From: Syngnathus acus
Taxonomy: Eukaryota; Chordata; Actinopteri; Syngnathiformes; Syngnathidae
Length of the DNA stretch: 64,000 nt
Assembly (NCBI RefSeq): GCF_901709675.1
Contig: NC_051095.1
Location: 8,643,956 to 8,707,955, forward strand
Reading direction: 5' to 3'
Part shown: one piece after another, positions 43,912-55,440 of the stretch
Layout: every line of letters begins with the position of its first letter
How positions within the stretch are numbered: position 1 is the first letter of the stretch
Notes under the pieces: model-generated
The model's database searches: none
What the model saw: the letters and a program-made list of their open reading frames with translations, nothing else
Told to the model about the DNA's origin: nothing
Translations under genes and position numbers: made by a program

Positions 43912-46317
43912 TATCTCAACCCTTGAAGGAGCAACTAAACAAGCAACTGTTCCTTATGGCGCTTTAATCTCCTTTCAAGTGTTTTCTGCAGACGACGGGT
44001 TTACGTGACTCACCTGATTTGAATAACGTACACAAACCGACAACTTTTTAAACATCTTTAATTATCTCGCTCCACCTTTAATTCAACCAAATTATGTGGC
44101 TGGTACGTGACGCTAGTATACGTTGACTTGGCTTGTCGCAAAATCTCCAATTATAAGAAACGCTATTTCTAACTATTCTTTCTTGGGACGGTAAATGTTT
44201 AGCAAACGTTAAATGTGTTTTAAATAATTTGGGCTTGTAGAGTCACCCCAGAAGTTGCATAATAGAACCCCCACCACCACCACCAAAGAAAGTCAAAGTT
44301 GTGTTTGCGGCGATGTGGGCTCCGGCGTGTTTATGTGTCGGCGAAGTCCGCAGTACACGCTCTCACTGTACGTTTGCCAGCGTGTGTATAAATACATCGC
44401 GTCAGGATTTCAAGTGGCTTTGCGGTGCTCTGTATTTAGAGGTCAGATCCGCTCTCCCGCTCCATTCATGTGGCCCAACTCTCGCTTAGTGGCTCGCTCG
44501 CTTTGGTGCGTCTTCCAATGTCTCATGTTCTACCTACGGCACATCACGACCTTTTGGATGTAAGATCATGTCAGACGATGTTTAAATACTTGGAGATTCC
44601 AGCGACTCGTCTCCATGGGTTGGCTTGGGAGGAAAATTACTTCCTTAAGGAAAATGGTTATCAAACAGCGGCCCTCCCAATGATGGGGACAAAGGCAGCC
44701 TCAAAGCAAGAGTCACGTGGAGGACTCCAGTTAGACTTATAGGTTGGTAATTTGAGGACTTGGGACTCGCTCGGCTAAGACATGAATTTCAAAGGTCTTA
44801 GAGCCATGTGGCTTGCAATAAAACATGTATATGAGATGCTTAAGCAGTGTAAGTCACTTACACGCTGATTTATTTTTTTTCTTAATATTTTTTCATATTT
44901 TGGGGTTTGTATCATTGTCGTTTTCTTGTTTTTGTTTTTTTTACAGACAATTCATAGGTAATGTTTCTTCATGTCTTTTGAATACGTTTTGGAATTAATT
45001 TATTTTTATTTATAGTGTTAAGTGGTATTCATTAAGATTCTTTTTTTTTTTTTAATTCATTTGTCAACTAATTTAATTTTCAAAACCTGCTGAGTTCAGC
45101 GAAGCTTCAAACAGGATGTAAAGTATGTTGCAATTGTAATTGTAATTCTATCTAAGGGGGTATTTGGATGAAAACTTGTCCCAGATGTGTTATGAAGACA
45201 TCTGGGAACTGTTGCAAATTGCGAAAAGAAAAAAAAAAAAAAACACTGCAAAATAAAATTGGGTGTCAAACATCAAAACATGTTGAGGTAATGAGGCAAA
45301 AATGTGTCATGAAAGTCCCAGCAAAGACACTTTGGCCTGGCTTTATTATTACTTATTTTTTTCATCCATTTGTGATGGATGGATGTGGATTGCTGATTGG
45401 TTTTCCCGCCATGTTTTTGTAAAAAACATTTGTACACAGCAGCGGAATCGTGACAGATCGGCTTCATTTGTAGCAGTCGGACTCGACTTAAACAGAATCA
45501 ATCATACGTCAACATTTGGACAAATACGCGTTTATGCACAAACACACGCGACGGTCCAAACACAAACACCTCGAGGGTCCTCTTTAGCACCGACACTACC
45601 CAGCGCTACCCACGTCGTTTGAAGCCTTAATGATGCCGAACAGCCTCCCGAAACAATCCCACGGACTGGAGTCAAATTAAAACGACAACACGCAATATAT
45701 CAGCCGGCAACGTGGAGAACAAACACACGAGAGGTTTCAGTGTCCACTTTTGCAGTCACATGAGCTTAAGAGACGATTTATACATACTTCGGAGGAAAGG
45801 CGCAGACAGTTTCCAGGAACGGAGCGCAACGTCTGACAGCCTCCGATGTCATTATTACGTTATTAGTGCTCGTCTTGGCAAAGCAAAAACATTCACGCAA
45901 CATGTCTAGCCGCGTCGAAATGAGTCATAAATGGTTTGACGTGATCGCGACTCAACTAAAGTGAAAAATTTCAGGTACTTTTCCAGTTTGTGTTGCTTCA
46001 TGTTGACATCAGTTGGAAAACATTTTGCAGGATTGAAAAGAACATGTAGTGCGCAATGACCACTAGAGATCAGATTCGGAAACCATATGTCGGTACTTCC
46101 GATACCAACTCGTAGCTAGAAAATAAATTTTTGACACATGTAATACTTGGCTGATTTAAGATAATTACCAACTTTATGGGGGGTGGGTTGTTTGCGCAAA
46201 AGAAAGAGAAGAAAGAAAGTTGAGTCAAACTGACCAAAGGAATGTGGTCCATTTTCTCAAAATCAAGTTATTTTGGACCCCATTTTTGTCGATATATTTT
46301 ATTGTGCTTCATTTATG
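43912..46317. other. Gene-free stretch
   Basis: No coding exon recognised. Poly-T and poly-A runs at 45041-45052 and 45230-45242. At 46065-46115 the words TAGAGATCAGATTCGG and GGTACTTCCGATACC resemble hAT MITE ends but stay unassigned. Confidence 0.45.
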
Positions 46318-46753
46318 TACCGTATTTTGTTCTAGTTTTTTGATACGTATATAGGTCAGATATAGTTATATAGGTCTGTGGAATAATTGGAACTGCAACT
46401 GTCGACGACTCTGACGTCAACGCCACATTTACTTACGGAGTCAGCGGAGTTGTTTATAAGTGACGCAGTATCACAGTATCACACATCGAAGATTTCGATG
46501 GATTTAATGATTTGGAGTGACATAGATGGTTCGATAAACTTAGTTATGTTATAGTTATTTGAATAACTCTTAATATGTTAGTTCCTCTTTTATGTGTTTA
46601 TATAACGTTAGCATACCATACCGTTCAGCCTGTTGCCTATTAATGTCTGTTCTTGGTGTTGGATTTTGCCAAATAAATTTCCCCCAAAAATGAGACTTAT
46701 ACTCATGTGCGACTTGTATATGCTGTGCGACTTAAACTCCGGAAAATACGGTA
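46318..46753. mobile_element. 436-bp MITE with TACCGTATTTT terminal repeats
   Basis: The left end TACCGTATTTT (46318-46328) and right end AAAATACGGTA (46743-46753) are perfect 11-bp inverted repeats, probably including a TA target duplication. The right sub-terminal part has GTGCGACTTGTATATG and GTGCGACTTAAACTCCGG, characteristic of a dispersed vertebrate non-autonomous DNA element I recall. No transposase frame. The termini resemble those of the element at 33868-34622. Confidence 0.78.
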
Positions 46754-49100
46754 CTTCATAAAAAATGTTCACCCACCCAAAAATGTATTCTATTTTCTTT
46801 TAAAAAGTAAATCATGGAATACGTACTACACATTTATTTTTTTGTGTTTGTGTTCATTTTTATGTCTTTTAAGACTGATAACGATTGATAATATATAACA
46901 GCATTGAATCACTTGGATGTGGAGTGGGAATATATTGCTCTTACTTAATTTCCTATATGTAAATTAAAAATGTTTTCGTGTGTTTCATTATTAATGAGAT
47001 CATTTTGGAAGTAATTTTCTGTTTGTCGTTTTTATTTTTTGCAGTACATGTTCATAATAAAAATTGCAAACTAACTTGTTGAATTTTTTAATTGTTTCCA
47101 TTTTAGTTTGTTTTAATTAATTCCATAATATTACTTTATAATTTTTTTTATTTTGTAAATGTTTTTTTTTTTTGCTCACTGACACAGTGATCCTCATGTT
47201 CCTGGAAAACAGTCCAATCTTGAATCATTTCCGACTAAATTCTTATTAAATTATCTGCTGTGTTGAAAGATGACTGGGCAACCAGGAGCTGTCAGGTCAT
47301 GTTCAATCATCCTTGAGTAAGCCAGATCATGAGTCTGTTCTGTTGAGCAACATTTTATCAAACGTTTTCTGTAGTGTTCTTTCCCCTCGTCTGCCTCTCA
47401 ATTGCTTCTTCCCTTCTTACACCATCCCTCCCCATTCATCTCCCCTCGATCTTCCAGGCAGCAGCGTCTGCTTTCGATTAGCCTCCTCGTGTAAACCCAA
47501 ATTGTGATTAAACAAACGCTACGTGAGTTCGTTTGGCCTGGTACCAAGTTGTTCTCTCTGGCGTTTACACACGCACACAAAATGCACACAAACCACAGCT
47601 TAACATGTATGTATATTAGGATACGTGTTGAAATGGCATGACGTGTGCAAACATAAGCAAATATGTACATGCCGGGCCCAGACACAAATTATGTACATGG
47701 CTGTGTCATCAGTGAGCAGCCTAAAAATACACATTGAACAGAAACTCGCTTGTAAACAGATGAATTTGAACCTGACTTTTTATTTATTACAAGAAAAAAA
47801 AAAGTTGTCTCCAACGAACCCCCCCATCCCGCTCACCTATATTTGTGCGCCTAAATCACAACCACATGCCGCCTCTGCGCTATTTCACAGCAAACATAAA
47901 AATTCTTTGACATTGGAAAGGAAAAAGACCCCCGTACAACCCCTCTGGACAGAAGACAAGCTGGTTTGTTTTAGTCACACGTTGAAAACGGACAAATTGA
48001 CAAGTGGCACACAAGCTGTTTAACTTTTAGCCTCCGGGTTACTTTTGCCTGTAAATGTGGACAAAGTAGAAAGTGCATCGGGGCTCGCAAACGGGCTGCT
48101 GACTAGCCAAAAGATGAGGTTTTCCTTTGGCTCGTGCTCCAACACTACCCAAATTTCATTTAAATCTTACTGGCAGCGTCACGGGAAGGCAACATGGCCA
48201 AGTCTGACCTCAATAGACCTGAGGAGCGTCTGCAAGGATTGTTTTTTTGACAATAATTGAGTCAAAAATCACCATAAGGGGTCTCGGTGATTTCCTAATT
48301 TAACCACAAGAAGGATTATATGTGAACTTCAGATTTTTTTCTCTCCAGTGGATGTGATGCTGTTAGAAATATTTGCCATGTATCTTTAAATTAAACGTAA
48401 CGGACATGCAAACACAATATATGAACTTGCTGACAGGGTGGACAATGTCAGGGGGGACATTTTTGGCTAATGTTGACATTTAGTGGTGAACTTGACTTAG
48501 CAACATGATTCGGCAACCTGCTGATATTGCAATTTGAATTTCTGGATTTCTTTATATAGCAACGATAATTCACTATAACAGAGTGGACAACAACCAAGAC
48601 ATGATGACAATTAAGTGTATATATGTATTATGCAACTGTTTTACTCTCCATTCAGAAAGACAAACTGCTGGGTCATAAACTGCAGCACATTAGGGGCATG
48701 AAAGAGTAAACTGCTCACAGAATGATACATTTACCAAGATGTCCATTTTTACCTTTCTGTTGCATCACGAACGATCGAAGCTAAGGCCTTCCCTATATAT
48801 ATCTTTTTTTTTTTTTTAACCAAATTAGCCAAATACTTCCCAATCAGAAGAAACATCAGACTCCTCCCGACGTTAGTCTCTGGTTACGACAAACGCAAAT
48901 CTGCAAATCTCCACTGCGGTCGGAGTTTTCAGAAACCTTCATTTCTAATGGAATAAACTCTCCAGGGATGTGTGGATGAAAAATATGTCCTGTTTAAAAA
49001 AAACAGAAAAAAAAACCTGACGTGTAGACAGGGTCTTAGCGGTCAAGTGTTTGCCGATGGCGCAAGGCTAACGCAAACAACAAAAAGCTTCCTGTTGTCT

Positions 49101-49105
<5 letters not shown>
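46754..49105. other. Gene-free stretch, AT-rich at left
   Basis: AT-rich to about 47180, then mixed. No gene, RNA or clear transposon is visible. Poly-T runs at 47163-47173 and 48807-48820. Confidence 0.5.

Positions 49106-49148
<43 letters not shown>
49106..49148. repeat. (TG)n microsatellite
   Basis: 43 bp of pure TG, about 21 units. Confidence 0.97.
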
Positions 49149-49151
<3 letters not shown>

Positions 49152-52100
49152 GACCTCAGGGTGCTTCAGAAAGCAAAGTAGGCAAATGTCAAATGAGGGG
49201 ATGCATTCCCTTTCACCAATCGAGTCATCGGTCCTGGCCAATTGCAGGATGTGCAGTTAACACCCACTTCCTGTAACACTAACCGATGCATTCCAGCAGG
49301 TAAACTGCAGCAGCGGCGGCCTCTGAATGGACAATCAGACCAGATTAAAAGCCGTCTCCTCGACTTTGCCCATTAAGTTAATTAGGAGGAAAAGACATCT
49401 CAAGTGACCCTGACATGCTTCCCTCACGCTCATTCTTCTCTGAGCTTGCCTCCAAGCTAAACTCGTGTGTTTACAGTAAATGAAGGTTCCCTGCCTTCAC
49501 ATCTGGAGGCTCAGCTGAAGTCCACCGGCCGGACTTGCTCAAAATAATTCTGGGAAATCACGCCGAGCTCTGGGATTTACTACAAGGTTGACGTATGTAC
49601 ATTGAGTACAAAATTGTAATTTAACAAATAATATATGTCAATAAATGAGTAAGACTTTTTGAATAGGATATCGTGTCACAGCATGTGATTTTTCATCACA
49701 GCCTACGAAGACGATATTTTATTGTAGGGCCGTTACAGGTACCCACACCAAATGTTCTGCAGATGTGTACCAATTCGTTTTATTCATTATATCTTGTAGT
49801 GGACATCTGACTATTTTTCTGCCAATTATCGGATCATCCATCAGCCCAAAAAAAAATAAAAATAAATCAGCCAGGATGAAAATGATTGTTAATGTAAAGT
49901 AAGGGTCATAACCACTCTGTGCAAATATTGGGTGAAATCCCCACACAGCCAAAACCACAGACTCCGGTCCACAATTCATCTTTATCACCATGTCCATCTT
50001 CGGTTGACCCCCCCGCTGAGCACCTCATGGGGCAACTGATCCCCCCGCCATCCATCAACACGCCGCCACCCACTGCCCCCACCCCAATTCAAAGATGCCT
50101 GCCCCCCCAGCCCCCAATCCTCACCATCAATCACCACCACAGTAAGCCAGGCTTGTCCTATAAATAGAGACGACTAAACTTTTTTGCTTCTTTCTACCGA
50201 CCCCCCCATGCTTGGTTTATCTCTCTGGTATTAATCTGGCCTGATAGCTGGAGAGCAAAGACGGCATTTCCCCTTCATGCGTCCTGCCCCGCCGTCTCCG
50301 AACCTCAGACCGCAGGGCTTCAACAGGAGGATTGAGAGGTAAATCCTATCACGCTGCAGTCGTTTGACATCCAAAACAGAAAGCCACCAGCGTGTCACTT
50401 TGTCATCGGCATCTTCTAGAATCCTACTTCACCTTTCAAGACCTCTCTCAAATCTATCAAGGTTTCCTTCTTTCAAAGTCAACAAGTGGGGTTGTGGTTG
50501 AAATTCTACTGCTTGCACCTCTCAACCTTCATGACATAATCACTGATCTGATTTGTTTGGACTGGTAGCCAAGTAATAATTTCGATTTTATTGTCATCAA
50601 ATTACTATATTTGTCCACCATTATAATGATGCAAATAGATTTTGATTTATTATTTTGGATTTTGATATATTTATTTATATTACATGAATTTATTTATATT
50701 ATAATACAGTACTGGAGGAATGTTTTTCTGATTTAGAAACGCTTTTTATTTATTGGGGCCCATCCTGGTATGGAGTCATTGCATTTTCATTCATTTCCAA
50801 TGGTGAAATATTGGTCCCACCTACAAAAAGGCAAATAGGTGTGTTTTCACTTAAATCATCTGAGATTCCAAAAGAGCCTTGGCAGTGGTACTGGTACTCG
50901 GACCCTAATAACAGATCATAAAAGAAGATTCCAATGCAACCGTTATGCAGTAGCAGCAGAATTCTGGCTCGAAGACAAAAAACATCGGCGGGATAAAAGG
51001 CTCGGTCAAATGGCAGCAAAAGACGGGGAAAAGCCGAGAGAAAGAAAATAAAGGGCAGTAGAAACAGTCCAGACACTGTAATTTACTTTGTGCTGATGGC
51101 AACGTCGGGATATAAAGATCGTGAAATTTATAATGTTAAGTTTGGAAGTGTGCTCTCTACTCGCTCCACCTTTTCCACTCCTGCAGCCGTCCATGTTTGA
51201 CCTGTGACAAATGGAGGCCTTTCCACTTCAATTAAGGCTTTTAGGGCGAACGCTAAGCCGGGCGGTGAAGCAAAATCACACTGTCACTCATGAAGAACAA
51301 GCGAGCACGAAAAAAGCAACACGCTGAGCGCACGTGAGCAAGCCAGCGTGCGTTTATGCGGAAGCCGCAATTGACGTAAATGACAGTTTCCCGCCCGCCG
51401 GAACGCTCAGGTTTGCCGCCCCGGGCAATACATCACACCTCACCGCAAATCTGCCGTGCGCGGCATCGGCGCGGCCAGAGTTTTCGTCTTTCTGGGGCCT
51501 TCACGCACACGCTGGGGATTACTTGGATGAAGCACAGAGACGGGGATAAATCTTTGAATGAGAGCTGCACTTCCATGTATTTGAATTTACTGCTTTGTGA
51601 ACAGCTCTGCGCTATAAATACAGAAGTAGAATTAGCATTTTCGGAATAAAAGTCATCTAACGGAGACTTACGATGCTTTGTTTGGGTGGGACTCAAAATG
51701 AAAGTCCACCTTCACATCTGCATACTTGGAGTGAAAAACCGTACTTACCAGTAAAAATGTTTTCCCTGAAAGTCTCAAAAAGACTGGAATAGTCTGGACT
51801 AGTTAGAAAATGAAAGTAGGGAGGGGAGAAAGGGAATTAGTTGATGAATTAATCACTTGGAATTCGCATCTGCGAGCAATTGTGGGAAACTGGAGTGCAG
51901 TACTGACTGTGGCCTGCAGAGGTGCCACTGAGTTTGATTTCTGATCAAGAATGACAGGTCAGCTATGCAGTTTGTTACATTTTATACGAGAGCAAAAACT
52001 TTGAAAAATGAAAAATGTGTAATTTTTTACTTTTAAAATGTAAAGATGTGTGAAAATGTATCCAAAAAACAATTAAATAAAAAAGGTTTTATAATATATC

Positions 52101-52906
52101 TGTAAAAATATACTGCTTATTGAAAAAAATACTTTTTTTCTCCAAATGTCTAAAATAAATATCATATAAATCTTGTCAAAGTAAACCCTTGACAAAATGA
52201 TATTTTTTCAAAATTAAGAGGGATAATAATGGGTAAAAATGGGAAAAATGTACACAAAAGAAAAATAAGAACTTGTATAGAATATATTAAAGCAAGCACT
52301 TTTGTGCAGTTTGCCTGTTTCATGCAGTCCTTTGCATTTTCAATCCAATTTGGCTTTTATGTTGGAAATCCACAAACATGTCACAGCTGCAGTGGTTCCT
52401 CCAGATTTATTTGAATGACGTAATGACTAACTGTCAAGTTGAAGTTGTCCCATGTAATAAAATATATCTCGTCTCATCTCAAAGCAGAAAAAACAAGGTG
52501 AGAAGTTCACCATCATGCCAGTGGCGGTATTTCCTTTCCCCATCACTCCTAACACACAGACATGGACAGTATATCTCCATGTGTGTGCGATCTAAAATGA
52601 TTGCAGACACACAATCAAAAGCAGGACCAAAAAATGTAAGCAGCTCTAATGTTTGCCTCAACCTTCATCATTCCCAGGAAGGAGGCTAAAACAAATAGGA
52701 TTCCGGAAAGGAAGAAATGATGGATGGAGAGCCGAGGGGAGGAAGTACACCTTTGGGATGAAACACAGGGAGGACGTGTCGCAGTCTGACCTGAACGTAC
52801 ACTCCCATCGCTCCATATTGCCCAACCAAACAGAAAAGGCTTTCTATGACACGATCCAACATCTGAACCAAGCGGTGGAAAAGCACGAGAAGGTTTAAAC
52901 GTGCGT
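49149..52906. other. Gene-free stretch adjoining exon 4
   Basis: No exon seen. The segment 49195-49410 is repeat-free and has site-like words (CCAATCGAGTCATCGG, CATTAAGTTAATTAGGAGG). The segment 49980-50150 is C-rich; its proline-rich 82-codon frame has no recognised domain and no splice support, so it is not called. AT-rich 52010-52260. Confidence 0.5.
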
Positions 52907-52912
52907 ACTCAC

Positions 52913-52984
52913 AGTCGGCCCAGTTTAGGATTGGACTGGAAGAGAAGTTCTGGAAGCAGCGTGAGTCTGTTCCGGTTTAGTCGG
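52913..52984 (-). CDS. slit3: slit3-like exon 4 (third LRR of LRR domain 1)
   Basis: This third 72-bp LRR exon has a minus-strand acceptor with a long pyrimidine run ending CCCCCCACAG and a GTGAGT donor (plus-strand 52907-52912). One C completes the exon 3 CT codon (CTC, Leu). The product reads RLNRNRLTLLPELLFQSN followed by PKLGRL. LPELLFQS followed by PKL matches SLIT3 better than SLIT2 (LFLGTAKL) or SLIT1 (FQNNQAL), from recalled family sequences. The exon ends in phase with CT, so the next exon should begin by completing Leu and reading roughly DLSENQI. I did not find that exon anywhere to the left, so intron 4 seems to exceed the window. Confidence 0.95.
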
Positions 52985-53149
52985 CTGTGGGGGGAAATAG
53001 AAGAAGATAGATAAATGAATAATGGATAAACAAGGCAATGGAGAAATCATTTCAGTGGAGACGACGTGTGAATAAATCATTCCTACTTGCCGTGGTTGAA
53101 AGGTCAGCCTGGCTGTATTACTCTGATACCAGCCCACAGGTTATCGTTC

Positions 53150-53192
53150 GTGTGTGTGCGTGTGTGTGTGTGTGTGTGTGCGTGCGTGCGTA
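53150..53192. repeat. (GT)n/(CGTG)n microsatellite in intron 3
   Basis: GTGTGTGCG, then about 10 GT units, then CGTGCGTGCGTACG. It lies about 170 bp upstream of exon 4 in the sense direction, where it reads (CA)n. Confidence 0.95.
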
Positions 53193-53273
53193 CGCTGATA
53201 TTTTTAATATGCCATTGTGGACAATATAACGGATAAATATTTTGCATAAAAGCTTCAAACGTAACAAGTGTAT

Positions 53274-53340
53274 TACAGTCAGGCCCTTAAATATTGGGAC
53301 ACCATTATCTTTTTATCTCGAAACCACAGAAGATCAAAAT
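53274..53340 (+). mobile_element. DNA-transposon end-like fragment
   Basis: TACAGTCAGGCCCTTAAATA followed by TTGGGACA resembles the terminal sequence TACAGTCAGGTCCATAAATA seen in many fish non-autonomous elements. No matching opposite end was found, so this looks like a solo or broken end. Confidence 0.55.
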
Positions 53341-53690
53341 CGTAGCCAGGATGCTCGATTCTGTCATGATGTGTTAAAACTACAGCCGCGTCAACATTAA
53401 AGGCCACCACTGTTTACAAACAGCAGCTTCTCGTTGTTGTTGACTAGGAGATAGAGTACGAGTGTTATCTAGACACCAAAGCCTTTGGCAGAGGAAGGAG
53501 GCGAGAAGATGTTAAAGGGCACAAGGTCATAAAGTACTTTGCAGGCTCAGCACTGGAGAAGACACAGACAACGACCTTTGAACCTGTGTCAACCTGATAA
53601 CAAGACCGCGTTCTTTCACCCCTAAGTTAATTACCAAACAAAAAAAAACTCAATCCATGCAGGAATACATGATCAATAAGTGATCTGTTT

Positions 53691-53920
53691 TAGGGCTTCA
53701 GTTATGCAATCAATTTGAAGCCTAACTGGTGAGTGACATGGGAGTCAGCCAATGAGAATGTAGTTAGCGTTTTTGGCCTTAAATTAGCAGCTGAGCCGTA
53801 GCAGCTCGTGTATCAATTTGCTCACTACGTGTATCAATTTGCTCACTATGTGCTAATTTTGTTACCGTTTGTTCCATCAAGCGATTGAAAGTGCAATCAT
53901 GATTAATTGATTCAGCCCTA
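53691..53920. mobile_element. hAT-like MITE in intron 3
   Basis: The left end TAGGGCTTCAGTTATGCAAT and right end (reverse strand TAGGGCTGAATCAATTAATC) share the TAGGGCT terminus of hAT elements. The 8-bp flanks ATCTGTTT and ATAGATTT match at five positions, a possible decayed target duplication. About 230 bp, no transposase. It contains a 21-bp tandem duplication at 53807-53848. Confidence 0.6.
53807..53848. repeat. 21-bp exact tandem duplication
   Basis: The 21-base unit beginning CGTGTATCAATTTGC and ending TCACTA occurs at 53807-53827 and again at 53828-53848 without a mismatch. Confidence 0.95.
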
Positions 53921-55368
53921 ATAGATTTTTTTTTTATTGGCATTTTTTTTTTTAACTGTACAATTATTTACTGTAACGTATTTTGCTTACTCCGAGAAAC
54001 TGCCTTTTTCACAATGTGAAAGTCGTGGCAGTTTGTTAGAACTTGATTTTCTTTAGGCCACCGCAATCTGCTTGAATGATGTTACTTTCATGTGCGGACA
54101 AAGATGGATGCGCTCGCCCGCGGTGAAGACAAGATAGCACCCCACCTCCCTGCCCTGATGCCGCCATAAATCATCCGTCCCCACCACGATGGTCCCCTTT
54201 CACCCCCGTGGGGCATCACATCAGAGTGGCTATCAGTGAGGTATTTTGATTACCGTTTCCCGGAGATTTTGGCATCTGGTGCAGTAAGATGGTGGCCTAT
54301 CTCAAAAAATGCCTCTGCCTATAATTGCTGTTTATATTTTGTATCCACAAATAGGAAGCATACTAAAATAATTGCGTTCGTATATGATTCATGTATAGTC
54401 GTCAAAACACGTTTTACTGCCGTCAGTTTACGGTTGAGCAGAAAAATTGGTTGACTTAAAAAGTACCTCAAAATGATAATGAATCCCTTTTAACCCGTAT
54501 TTGCGGCACCCAGAACCCATGATTGGTCACTTTTAGGTTTGTTTCTGTCCGTGAATTTGTTGACAGTTTCAGTAAAACTATTTCCGAGTAAAAAAGAATG
54601 TTTCCAGTTAAATCTTTGCCCTCCCTTGCCCTACTCCTTCCATGAACTCTGACCTTGGCCTGACCCAGCACATTAAGGGAGCCTCTTAAAGTGCGAATCA
54701 GCGCCAGCTCACCGACACAAACACTATCACGACGTGCCATCTCCACTTGAGCACACATGTTGCTACCACTCGACTGACATGCGGTAACGACATTTTTTCC
54801 CTCCTCTTCAGATCTGCAGATTACACCAAGATGTCAATCAAATCTATTTTTTTGTATTTGTCATATCCTCGAAATAGTAGTTTTAACTGTGCACAATTCC
54901 GAGGAGAACACTTGTAACAAGCTGCATGACTTAATCGTCGAGTAACAAACAGCAGAAGGGAGGTTTATTTTTAAAGTCGCTGTGACTCACAGGCAAATTT
55001 TAAAACCAAAGCCTGGGTAATGGGGTCAATGAGCTAAGCTAACCAATTAGCCCATTACATATGTTTTGAGAACATTGCTGAAAAAGGAGCTGGCCGCAAT
55101 TAGTTATTTTTCCAAGGCAGCAAGTAGTTTTCTTTAAAAATAAGGTCATCAAGTTAGAGAAATGGAAAGGTTTGGCGGATCAAAGTATTTTTTTTTTATT
55201 GCATTATAGTTCTTTGAAATCGGGTACAATTTGTCAATAGAGTATGAGGCACAATTATTTTTATTTTTTTAATTACAACTACCATTTTATTACTTAATGC
55301 TTGTCAGGGTCAGCCCATTCAAAGTAACTTTTTAGAGTCTTGAGTACGAGTGATATTGAGCTCCTTAC

Positions 55369-55440
55369 AGTCTCTCCAGCAGTCGCAGGTCTTGGAAGGC
55401 TCCTCTTTCGACGACGCTGATTTGGTTGTCCTCCAGGTGA
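55369..55440 (-). CDS. slit3: slit3-like exon 3 (second LRR of LRR domain 1)
   Basis: This 72-bp exon encodes the next LRR of the SLIT N-terminal LRR domain. The minus-strand acceptor is GTTGTTGCAG and the donor is GTAAGG (plus-strand 55363-55368). Phase matches exon 2 exactly: the first T completes CT to CTT (Leu), and the exon again ends in CT. The product reads [18 protein letters not shown] and then RLLERL. HLEDNQ is the part that best separates SLIT3 from SLIT1/SLIT2, which have QLMEN at this place (recalled family knowledge). ERGAFQDL is a strong SLIT signature. No frameshift or stop is present. The distance to exon 2 is 2,940 bp and to exon 4 is 2,384 bp. Confidence 0.95.

Larger units (their letters stand above)
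52985..55368 (-). other. slit3 intron 3
   Basis: This complete 2,384-bp intron runs between exons 3 and 4, GTAAGG to CCACAG on the minus strand. It contains a (GT)n microsatellite (53150-53192), a DNA-transposon end-like fragment (53274-53340) and a hAT-like MITE (53691-53920). The rest is unique-looking sequence with no coding signal. Confidence 0.9.

Noticed and set aside
49919-50167. 82-codon proline-rich plus-strand frame
   Set aside because: C-rich composition explains it; no recognisable domain, no acceptor/donor pair supporting an exon.
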